From NCBI GenBank assembly GCA_012845835.1, contig JABAKD010000011.1, forward strand, positions 2,016,001-2,080,000: a stretch of 64,000 nucleotides of DNA, in the 5' to 3' direction. A model generated the notes under the pieces. It saw only the letters and a list, made by a program, of their open reading frames with translations, searched no databases and was not told where the DNA came from. A program made the translations under genes and the position numbers. This document shows positions 22,303-30,600 of the stretch, in pieces. How positions within the stretch are numbered: position 1 is the stretch's first letter; the number at the start of each line of letters is the position of its first letter. The stretch comes from Undaria pinnatifida (taxonomy: Eukaryota > Sar > Phaeophyceae > Laminariales > Alariaceae).

Positions 22303-22676
22303 TGTTATAAAGCTTAGTTTGGGTAAGGTATTGGTTAGCATTTTGGCAGGTGGTCGAACGCACTAGTACCCCACTAATACCTTAAGAAATGGCGTCGTCG
22401 ACAGACCATGGGTTTTTTGGTTCGTGGGTTCAAATCCCACCTTCCACCTTGATAATTTTTTTCAGACTTTCACCATGTCGAACTTGAAAAATACTCTCCA
22501 CGATAGCCCCAGGAAATGAAACTGCTTGGATATTGACAGGTCCGCCCGTATATCCGGCCGACCTGCTATCCCGCCGTTTCAGGGGGGGAGAGTGTTATAA
22601 GGCTTAGTTTGGGTAAGCTGTCAGTCAACCTTTTGCAAGTGATCAAACGGACTTATACCCCACTAATACATTGACA
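22303..22676 (+). mobile_element. Miniature LTR-retrotransposon-like (TRIM-like) element
   Basis: Two direct ~78 bp repeats (22303-22380 and 22593-22670), each starting TGTTATAA and sharing GCTTAGTTTGGGTAAG and CCCCACTAATAC, flank ~210 bp without coding potential. The right repeat is preceded directly by a purine tract (AGGGGGGGAGAG, 22581-22592), where a polypurine tract should sit. Just inside the left repeat is a tRNA 3'-half-like stretch with a perfect B-box (GGTTCAAATCC). GTAC flanks both ends (22299-22302, 22677-22680) if the right repeat ends TTGACA. GTAC is common here, so that is weak evidence. Confidence 0.45.
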
Positions 22677-23059
22677 GTACCACTTGAAGAATGATCCGAT
22701 ACTATTTCCAAGTAGTTTTCCCCAACAAAGATTGGTGCGGCGGTAAAGGGGCTAAAGCTGGTACCACTTGAGAAATGATCCCACACTAATACCACCTTTT
22801 TTTTCACAAGGACAAAGGAAAAAATAGAAAAAAAAAAACTAAGGGGATCAAGCTTTTGTTGCTTCAAAAATGATCCCATAGTAATGCCAAGTATTTCCCG
22901 CCGAAATGTAGGTGCAGTGCTGAAGGGTTCATGAAATACCACTTTAAAACTGAGCCCATACTACTTCCAAGTTTTTTTTCCACAAAATAATGGGTGCAGC
23001 AGTGCTAAAGGGGTTACAAAGTCTAAGGCTTTTCCCCCCATTTGAAAATGATCGTACAC

Positions 23060-23250
23060 TAATTCGAAGTTGTTGTTGTTGTTGTTGTTGTTCTCGTTGT
23101 TTTCACATTAAGTCGCATAATCAAGTCCGTGGTCACAGGACAGGCTCCAGTCACTCTGGAGTGGAGGAATACGCCAGGGAAAAAACACCAACAAACCAAA
23201 GGTGGTACACGCATATATCACAGCTGACGCAATTCATACCTCCACCAGAA
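23060..23250 (+). mobile_element. SINE tail fragment with short GTT run
   Basis: Eight GTT units, then AATCAAGTCCGTGGTCACAG, GGCTCCAGTCACTCTGGAGT, an A-rich run, GTGGTACACGCATATATC and AGCTGACGCAATTC. Same block order as 19320-19470. Confidence 0.65.
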
Positions 23251-23814
23251 ACATATACAAAGTGAAATCGGGAGTCAGCCTACGATGTGCCAAGTCCATG
23301 CTGGTACAACAGACGTCTCACTACTCGCGTCTGAAAAACCGACTACACCGCATGGCATCCAGAAAGTACTACCACATGTATATTACACGTATCTAGTACC
23401 AAGTATTTTCCCCCAAGTGCGTGGGTACAGTGCTAGAGGGCTTATGAAACACCACTTCAACAGTGAGCCCATCGTACTAATATTAAGTAGTGTACCCGAC
23501 AAACATGGGTGTAGTTTTAGTTCTTGAGGGTTAACCACCGAAAAAGGATCCCATACCAATTCCAAGTAGTTTTGTTTCGCAACAGCTTGTATGGGTGCAG
23601 TGCTGAAGGGGTACGGCTTTAATCACTCCAAAAATGAGCTCAAACTATTTCCAAGTACAGTAGTTTTTCACCAACAACGTGGGTGGAGTTCTTACCGCAT
23701 ATGGTATGACAGTGTTAGTGTTGGTGTTAGTGTGTAACACCCCCCCCTGGGATGAAGTGCTGAGCCGGTTTCCTCCGAAACCAGCGCGGCACGAATAAGA
23801 ACGGTGGCGGCTTT

Positions 23815-24065
23815 GGCAGGATGCTGTCCAGATATTTCCATAGACGTGTCGCTCGGCGTTTAGACTCTGCCGATCGTCGAGAAATCGGCATACGAAACTA
23901 GTCCGGTCCAGATCCTTCCATAGACGTGTTGCTCGGCGTTTAGACTCTACCAATCGTCGAGAAATCGGCGTACGAAACTCGTCCGGTCCAGATCTTTCCA
24001 TAAACGTGTTGCTCGGCGTTTAGACTCTACAGGACGTCGAGAAATCGGCATACGAAACTAGTCCG
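23815..24065. repeat. 78 bp tandem repeat, three units
   Basis: The unit contains GTCCGGTCCAGATC, TTCCATAGACGTGTTGCTCG, GCGTTTAGACTCTAC and CGTCGAGAAATCGGCATACG. A truncated copy with the same left and right flanks occurs at 34200-34385. Confidence 0.85.
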
Positions 24066-24879
24066 AGGGGGTGTGCTACACAACCGTCACATACGGTAAG
24101 TTTTATTGTGTGTTCCCCTTTTACCACATCAAAAATGAGCCTATAGTGTTTGCAAGTATTTTTTTCACCAAGAACGTGGGTAGAGTTCTAACGTTAATAA
24201 CCCTTCTACTACTGTGCTTCAAAAATGATCGCGTAGTAATTTTAAGTGGTTTTTTCGAAAAATCATGGATTCAGTGCTAAAAGCGGTTACCGTTTTAGCC
24301 CCTTCAAAAATTAGCTTATACTGTTTGCAAGTTCTTTTTCACCGACAACGTGGGTGTAGTTTTTATTTCCTTCTACCACATCGAAAAGGATCCCATACTA
24401 GTTGCAAGTAGTTCTTCACGACACAACGTGGGTGCGTGGAGTTCTAAGGTTTATAATTTTATACCCTTTTTACTGTTGCAAAAATGATCCTATACTAATT
24501 CCAAGTATTTTTTTCACCGACAACGTGGATGCGGCGCTGAAACCTTTCACCACTATAGAAACGATCCCATTAGATTTCCAAGCAGTGTTCCCCTAATCAA
24601 GCGGGTGAGGTTTTGGAGTAGTTGAGGCTGGGCACGAGAAAAAAAAACGAGACGGCAGATTCCAGTAGGCCCGCCCATCAAGCGCCTGGTTTATACCAGG
24701 CAAGCGTTATGGGGAAATAAGCTCTGCGGTGTTTGTTTCGAGATAAGATAGGGAGAGGTTTATTCTGCCCCTTCGTTCTTCTGGTTTTCGCACTGTCGGA
24801 GATGTCGGAGATGAGAAGACCGCCGTTTTCAGGCGAATCATGGCCGTTGCGTTTGCGGAACGGCGGTCGTTCTCGGAGT

Positions 24880-25340
24880 CTGGCTTGCTGGCTTGTTGGC
24901 TTGCTGGCTTGTTGGCTTGCTGGCTTGTTGGCTTGCTGGCTTGTTGGCTTGCTGGCTTGATTAATTGTTTGGTTGTTGGCTTGTTGGTTTGTTGGCGTAC
25001 CGGGCACCGGCTTGCTAGCATGTTTGAGTGTTGATTTTTTTTGGCTTGTTTGATTGATTGTTGGCTTGTTGATTTTGTTGGCCTGCCGACGGACGGCACA
25101 TCTGCGAATCTTGGCCGTTGTACTGATGTGACGACGTCGTTCCTGGAGTCTGAATTGCCGGCTTACTGCCTTGCGTTGGCTTGCTGGCCTTGCTAGCTTG
25201 CTTCCTTGCCGTGGCTCGCTGGCTTGCTAGCTTGCTGGCTTGTTTGGCTAGCTGGCCTGGCTTGTTGGCTGGGTGGCTTGTCAGCGACGAAGCTGCTTTG
25301 TTGTCTTGCTGCCTTGCTGCCTTGCCCTGTCTTGCTGCGT
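24880..25340. repeat. GGCTTGCT/GGCTTGTT octamer repeat
   Basis: A regular array at 24882-24960, then increasingly degenerate copies to about 25650. It makes leucine/alanine/cysteine-rich frames on plus and SQQA-rich frames on minus, which I treat as artefacts. Confidence 0.85.
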
Positions 25341-25898
25341 TTAAGTTGATTGCCGTACGCCCTATTCGCGGCCCACTCTGCCTGGAAGTCCTTCCCTCCT
25401 TTCGTTTGTTGTTGCTGAGTTGTTGACTTGCTGGCTTGTTGCCTTGCTTCCTTTGCTTCTGTACGTTCTAGCTGCCTTACCTCATCTTCCTGCGTCGAGA
25501 TCGATCGTCCCATTGCGCTGAACGTCCTATTCGCGGCACACTTGCCTATTCGTCATTGGTTGTTTGTTGTTTCCCACCTTCCTCTCGCGTGTTGGGTTGT
25601 TAGCTTGTCGCTTGCTTGCGTGTTGGCTTGCTTGCTTGTTTTCTGTCGCCTTGCTTCCTTGCGAACTTCCTGCCGTACTCTTGCTGCCTTCCTGTCTTGG
25701 TGTGCTTCCTTGCCCCATCTTCGTTCGTCGAAGTTGATTGTTCCGTCCTCTGACCGTCATATTCGCGCCCCCCTCCACCTGTTCTTCCTTTCTTCCTTCC
25801 TTCCTTCCGTGCTCCCGGTCATTTGCCTTGCCTGCCGGAATACCTGCGTGCATGCCCGAACAAAATCGTCTCCGACACGACCTTTCGCCGTGGTCTAG

Positions 25899-26021
25899 GT
25901 GATGGGCGAGAATGGCATGCTGAGCTTGGGGAACCCGCCAAGCTCCGGCCTTGAGTTCTTCGACAGCTCCGGCTGCACCACGTCTCCCCTTCAGCATTCC
26001 TTCCCACAGCGCTTCCGCGAG
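25899..26021 (+). CDS. Inositol 2-dehydrogenase-like oxidoreductase, gene A exon 5
   Basis: Forty-one codons, phase 0 at both ends: VMGENGMLSLGNPPSSGLEF, then FDSSGCTTSPLQHSFPQRFR and E. It follows RIE of exon 13947-14096 to give the family block RVEV(F/M)G..GML...N. The HSFPQRFR(E)AY segment across the next junction matches the family position where YF.ERY..AY is usual. The acceptor is GCCGTGGTCTAG and the donor GAG|GTATTC. Confidence 0.85.
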
Positions 26022-26619
26022 GTATTCATATACACGTAGCTGTGATACACTACTGTACGCAACACCACTGTTGATAGTATTAATTCCCCTCGTCCCGCTG
26101 GGAAAATGCCCATACTCTTACGTTCAAGTATTTTTTTCTTGCGGCAAAATGGATCCCGCATTAGACGCATGCTACGATAGAGGTATACCTTTTTTTGGCG
26201 AAAACACGTTTTCTGAATGACGGGCTCAAAATCGTCGGAAATAAGCAAATTTTTTTTCATGATTCTCGTTGTGTACCTAGGCCATGGGATGTTTCATCCC
26301 GGTAGCAGTTTTATTTTTCTCCAAAGCAGTCTTCGGGAGAGGTCTTAAGCTCCCAAATCGAGGAAATTCAGAAAAAAAAATGTGGTGCTCTTCTACGGTA
26401 GCACGCGTCGTTAGTGGCAAGTCTTTCGTCCCGGAAAACGAGGGTGCAGTTTTACAGGGGGCTTTATTCAACCTTTTTTCCCAGTCGGAGAAAAAACCCC
26501 ACTCTAACTCCAAGTATGTTGCCCCCGGAATATTTCAGAGCTCGTCAGAGTACCAGTACCAGTCATTGGTACTCAGTCAGTTACCCCCGAGTACCAGTCA
26601 TTTTGAATGGCTCAGTGCC

Positions 26620-26870
26620 TAAAGTACTTCAGCCTGGAATGACTGAGTACTCGCCAGTATTTGGAGTACTTCGACCTGAAACGACTGAGTACTCGCGAGT
26701 CCCTGGATTACTTCGACTCGACATGACTGAGTACTCGCAAGTTCCTGGAATACTCCGACCTGAAATGACTGAGTACTCGCGAGGACCTGGAATACTTCGA
26801 CTTGAAATGACTGAGTACTCGCCAGTATCTGGAGTACTTCGACCTGAAATGACTGGTGCTGGGGTGGTAC
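26620..26870. repeat. 42 bp minisatellite, about five units
   Basis: The unit is ATGACTGAGTACTCGC, four variable codons, then GTACTTCGACCTGAA. The period is exactly 42 bases, so it stays open in the plus frame as a 14-residue repeat (MTEYSxVPGxLRPE) and also on the minus strand. It lies in the last intron of gene A. Confidence 0.85.
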
Positions 26871-27010
26871 TGGTACTCTGACGACCTTTTGGAATGTTTG
26901 TGCAGCTCTGAATTTTCCGCTGGAAAAATGATCGCACTGTATTTCCGAGTAGTTTACCCCTACCGACTAGTTTACCGGTGCGGTTTTGATTTCTGAGTTT
27001 TCGAAAGTTC

Positions 27011-27018
27011 GTTATTTT
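27011..27018. other. 8 bp target-site duplication, left copy (GTTATTTT)
   Basis: GTTATTTT lies directly before CAGGGC of the element and is identical to 28735-28742. Confidence 0.9.
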
Positions 27019-27040
27019 CAGGGCTTTTCACGGGTCGGGT

Positions 27041-27260
27041 CAAATCTCGCGGGTCGGGTCGGGTCGGGTCGGGTCAGCTGACCCGACCCGACCCGCGAGA
27101 TTTTCGAGACGTCTTGACCCGACCCGACCCGACCCGCGAGATTTTCGAGACGTCTTGACCCGACCCGACCCGACCCGCGAGATTTTCGAGACGTCTTGAC
27201 CCGACCCGACCCGACCCGCGAGATTTTGAAATCGTCCTGACCCGACCCGACCCGACCCGC
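27041..27260. repeat. Left subterminal ~41 bp repeat array with inverted start
   Basis: Units of TTGACCCGACCCGACCCG plus CGAGATTTTCGAGACGTC, about four copies. The first part is in the opposite orientation, giving a palindrome centred on CAGCTG near 27080 (GGGTCGGGTCAGCTGACCCG). Confidence 0.85.
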
Positions 27261-27589
27261 GACAATCCGGGTGACCCGCGAGATTCGGGTCGTCTGGCGG
27301 GTCACGTTAACTTGACCCGTGACATTTCTCACGGGTCAAAGTAAAAAAGTCACGGGTCAAAGCATGTATACCTCGGTCAGTCGGTTGGTCCTTGGTCCCT
27401 CTTATTTTTTCCAGTATGTCGTGTTCTCTGCGTTTTTTACCGGCATTGTTTGCAGCTGATGATTATGTCATGTGGCGTGCGCGCGAGAAATAGGAAAGAA
27501 ACCGCAACCCACATGCATGGACATGCCCGTACCGTTAGACCACCGGGTCGACCCGACGAGCGACCCGACGAGCGAGCTAGTTATAAGTT

Positions 27590-27760
27590 ACAAGTGCAGT
27601 CTCCGGCCCCGGCAAGCAGCCTAGCTGAGCCGCCTCCGGCAGCAAGCCCACAACTGGGGCGGTGGATCTGTCAGCAGGGGCTGCGATCCGCGAGGATGCG
27701 TTGTCTGCTGCTGGTGCTTGCTGCTGCCAGGGTGCTGCTGCTGCTGCTGCTGCTGCTTGC

Positions 27761-27815
<55 letters not shown>

Positions 27816-28110
27816 TCGACAACGGCTGCTCTTCTTGCTTTTTTACGTCACATTCCGTACTACTGGTATGATAATTCTCGAGCTAGCTACTACTACTGCT
27901 GTATCTATCTTCTATCTGTGCAGTCTCCAGCCCCGGCAAGCAGCCTAGCTGAGCCGCCTCCGGCAGCAAGCCCACAACTGGGGCGGTGGGTCTGTCAGCA
28001 GGGGCTTCGATCCGCGAGAATCCGGCGTCTGCTGCTGGTGCTTGCTGCTGCCAGTGCTGCGGCTGCTGCTGCTGCTTCGACGACGACTGCCCTTCCTTGC
28101 CTTTTTATAT
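27590..28110. repeat. Two-unit ~325 bp duplication inside the hAT element, with CTG tract
   Basis: GGCAAGCAGCCTAGCTGAGC, CCTCCGGCAGCAAGCCCAC and TCTGCTGCTGGTGCTTGCTG occur at about 27610 and again at about 27940, in the same order. The first unit carries an ~80 bp CTG/TTG expansion (27736-27815), much shorter in the second. The frames look like poly-L or poly-Q proteins but follow the repeat. Confidence 0.85.
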
Positions 28111-28485
28111 TTTGGTCACATTTCGTACTGGTATGACCGTCATATTACTGCTGTTGTTACGGCTTCAGTAGGTACGGGATTCGCGTCACATTGCTGTATG
28201 CCTTGGTACGAGTAGCTAGGGGTACTGCGTGGTGATTGTTCTGCACGCTGTGATGACATATGATCGGAGCATCGGCACAAGGGAGGCAGGAAGCCGAAGT
28301 GTTTGTATTTTATTGGCGGACCCGCGGGCCCGACCCGCGGGGCGCCTGCACGGCATCAACGTGGCTCTCAGCTGTAAGTTTGAAAAAGGCGGATCCGCCG
28401 GCTAGATCCGCGGGTTTGACCCGCGGGTCAGCCCAAAACAACTCACGGGTCATTATGGCTTGACCCGCGAAGTGACCCGTATCTC

Positions 28486-28710
28486 GCGGGTCATGACCCG
28501 ACCCGACCCGCGAGATTTTGCAAACCTCTTGACCCGACCCGACCCGACCCGCGAGATTTTGAAGCCTTTGAACCCGACCCGACCCGACCCGCGAGATTTT
28601 GAAAACCTCTTGACCCGACCCGACCCGACCCGTGAGATTTCAAAACGTAATGATCCGACTCGACCCGACCCGCGAGATTTTGGAACCCCCTTGACCCGAC
28701 CCGCGGGTCG
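28486..28710. repeat. Right subterminal CCCGAC repeat array
   Basis: Five units of TTGACCCGACCCGACCCG plus GCGAGATTTT and a short variable spacer. The order of units is the same on the plus strand as in the left array rather than inverted; only the outermost part (CCCGCGGGTCGGGTCATGAC) is inverted. Confidence 0.85.
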
Positions 28711-28734
28711 GGTCATGACCCGTGAAAAGCCCTG

Positions 28735-28742
28735 GTTATTTT
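28735..28742. other. 8 bp target-site duplication, right copy (GTTATTTT)
   Basis: Identical to 27011-27018 and directly follows the terminal AAAAGCCCTG. Confidence 0.9.
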
Positions 28743-28975
28743 GATGTACAGTTAGCTTATGCACCTCGGACAGGTCAGATCCAGTTTTCGTTTTCTTCTT
28801 TTGAATGGATAGATCCCTGATTTATGTCCTATGTCATAGCGGCCGAGTAGGATCTGTATGGATCTGTATGCCCTGTTAATATGATCGTGATCTGTGGGAG
28901 TTGTGAAACTTTCCATACGATACCCAACAGTACCACATCCGCCCTTGTTTATCGCCCCCACGAATGGTTTCCCAG

Positions 28976-29152
28976 GCTTACGCGATGGAGATGGGAGAGT
29001 TTGAGCAGGCTCTGAGGGGCAAGTCTGAGCCGCCGGTGACATGCTTCGACTCGTGCCGCACAACCCACATTGCCGAACAAGCGTCCATCTCGGCTTGCAT
29101 CGGCCGGCCTGTGCCCATCTCGTTTGAAGGAATGCCACGCGGGGCTGCATGA
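28976..29152 (+). CDS. Inositol 2-dehydrogenase-like oxidoreductase, gene A last exon with stop
   Basis: Fifty-eight codons then TGA: AYAMEMGEFEQALRGKSEPP, VTCFDSCRTTHIAEQASISA, CIGRPVPISFEG and a short tail. It matches the last helices of the family (AY..EL..F......G..P.V...D...A...AEAA..S...G.PV). The acceptor GGTTTCCCAG follows a pyrimidine-rich stretch. The codon after the acceptor completes RFRE|AYAMEM. Sequence upstream of 28976 in the same frame (MVSQ) is intron, not a start. The family usually ends shortly after GRPV, so this C-terminus has a near-normal length. Confidence 0.85.
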   Translation, partial: AYAMEMGEFEQALRGKSEPPVTCFDSCRTTHIAEQASISACIGRPVPISFEGMPRGAA

Positions 29153-29269
29153 TGGGACTCCCCTCGTCAAAGACAAACAGGATAGGAGCTGGCCGATTCA
29201 GGCGCGGTCTATCTGCCGAAACAAGAGCACCACCGCCGTCACTACTCTGAAGGATTTCAAGGGTCTGTT

Positions 29270-30600
29270 TAGTAGGGTGTATACTCTGCGGGTACCCGGT
29301 TACATAGCCGAGTATCACCAATATCAGTAACGTGTGGTACCCGGGTACCCTAGAGTATATTGTGCCCTGCTAACCGAACCCGTGTGGATTTTCGGAAACA
29401 CCACCATTTCTACTTCGAAAGGTTTTCAGAAACACTGCTGCCCGAAAGGATTTTCAGAAACACTGGAAGGATTTTCAGAAACACTGGAAGGATTTTCAGA
29501 AACACCACCTTCACGGCTTCTTCGAAGAATTTCTCTTTTTTTGTGCCTGTCGCTTCTTCGAAGAATTTTGTTTTATGTTCTGATCCTCCCGCTCCCGATG
29601 GGTTCAGATATTGCAAGGGTGTGTTTGGTAGGGGTATCTACCCGGGTATGGTCTATATAACCACCTTCAATACCCCGGTACTCCAGATTGTATGCCGTAA
29701 CCGCCTTTGGTACCGCGGTACTCCAGAGTGTGTACCGTAATAGTAAGGTATCTTTTCTGGATATACCCGGGTATCTACCCGGGTATGGCCAACATAACCA
29801 GGTTTAGTACCCGGGTACCCCAGGATATATGCCCTGCTAGTAAGGTGTATACTCTGGACGTAGTATATACTTGGGTAAGGGCATTATAATCAGGTTTGGT
29901 GCCCAGGCACCCCAGGGTATGTGCCCTACTAGTACAATGTATGCTCTGGACACACCCGGGAATGGGTATGGCCAACATAACTAGGTTTTGCTACCCGGGT
30001 ACCCCAGAGAACATACCCTACCTACTAGTAGGGCATATATAAACACACCCGGGTACTTACCCGGGTATGGACAATACAACCAGGGTTGGTACCCGGGTAC
30101 CTTAGAGCATTTACCAGGTACCCTGCTAAACATTCCCTTGGAGTATTGCCTCAGCCGTGTCCGGACGTCTCACGCCGCCATACAGCGATTTGGTTGCGCT
30201 TAAGAAATTTGTTTTTGTATTTGCGACGTGACGGTTAATTTTTGCCGGGTTGAAAGTGAGCACTTTGGCCCATTCTATCCTGAGAAAACCGTGTCGTTTC
30301 GTTGTATGATACTATACTCTTTGGTGGACGTTTTATTTGGTTGGTCTGTAGCATACCTGGTATTTTGCAAGAGAGGGTTGGGGCCGGGCGGCGGGGTCCT
30401 TGTGTGGCTGCTGCATCAGCCAGGCAGCAGATTTTTTTTCAAGGGTGCGTTTACTAGGGTAGACACTTTTGAATACCCGGGTACCGAACCTAGTCATACT
30501 GGAGAATATACCCGAGTACCCCCAGAATAACTCGAGTACTCCCAGAGTATATACCCCAGTACTCCCAGGGTATGTGCTCGAGTACTGCCAGGGTATATAC
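29270..30600. repeat. GTACC/CGGGTA-rich repeat tract (second)
   Basis: Units of 60-110 bp with GGTACCCGGGTACCCCAG, TATATGCCCTGCTAGTA and GTGTATACTCTGGAC. It is the same family as 14097-15040. It starts ~120 bp after the gene A stop, so any 3' untranslated region runs into it. Confidence 0.75.
29409..29508. repeat. 21 bp tandem repeat
   Basis: Three to four units of GGAAGGATTTTCAGAAACAC, keeping frame in both directions. Confidence 0.85.

Larger units (their letters stand above)
22680..24610. repeat. Degenerate ~80-100 bp tandem repeat field
   Basis: Many diverged units built from AAAATGATCCCATACTAAT, CCAAGTAGTTTTTTC, ACCGACAACGTGGGTGCAG and CTAAAGGGGTT. Single units of the same kind recur near 3300, 9740, 18600, 26110 and 33030. 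No coding potential. Confidence 0.75.
14097..25898 (+). other. Gene A intron, 11.8 kb, filled with repeats
   Basis: The exons on either side join as RIE|VMGENGML in frame. The intron holds two partial copies of exon 13947-14096, a GTACC-rich repeat tract, four copies of the dispersed 250 bp repeat, the 470 bp GTT microsatellite, SINE copies, a miniature LTR-like element and long degenerate minisatellites. The stretch 15850-16300 is G-rich low complexity. Around 16290-16342 there is an A run plus (TA)n. 16350-17640 holds CTG-rich patches but no gene. Confidence 0.65.
27019..28734. mobile_element. Non-autonomous hAT-superfamily DNA transposon, 1,716 bp
   Basis: The element starts CAGGGCTTTTCACGGGTC and ends with the exact reverse complement of those 18 bases. 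It is flanked by GTTATTTT on both sides. CAGGG-type termini with 8 bp target duplications define hAT elements. Both ends carry arrays of CCCGACCCGAC separated by CGCGAGATTTT spacers, suitable as subterminal transposase-binding repeats. No transposase frame is present; the interior holds a two-unit duplication with a CTG tract. It lies wholly in the last intron of gene A. The exact target duplication suggests a fairly recent insertion. Confidence 0.85.

Noticed and set aside
22405-22450. A possible tRNA gene (T-arm GTGGGTTCAAATCCCAC)
   Set aside because: The T-arm and B-box are perfect, but no matching acceptor strand, D-arm or anticodon arm can be found upstream; it lies inside the miniature LTR-like element.
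24678-25099. Minus-strand proteins rich in SQQANKPASQQ
   Set aside because: Reading of the octamer GGCTTGCT repeat; no family resemblance and broken by degenerate units.
28964-28975. ATG as start of a small independent gene at 28964
   Set aside because: The codons before 28976 contain the splice acceptor TTTCCCAG, and the remainder matches the C-terminus of the upstream dehydrogenase exons.
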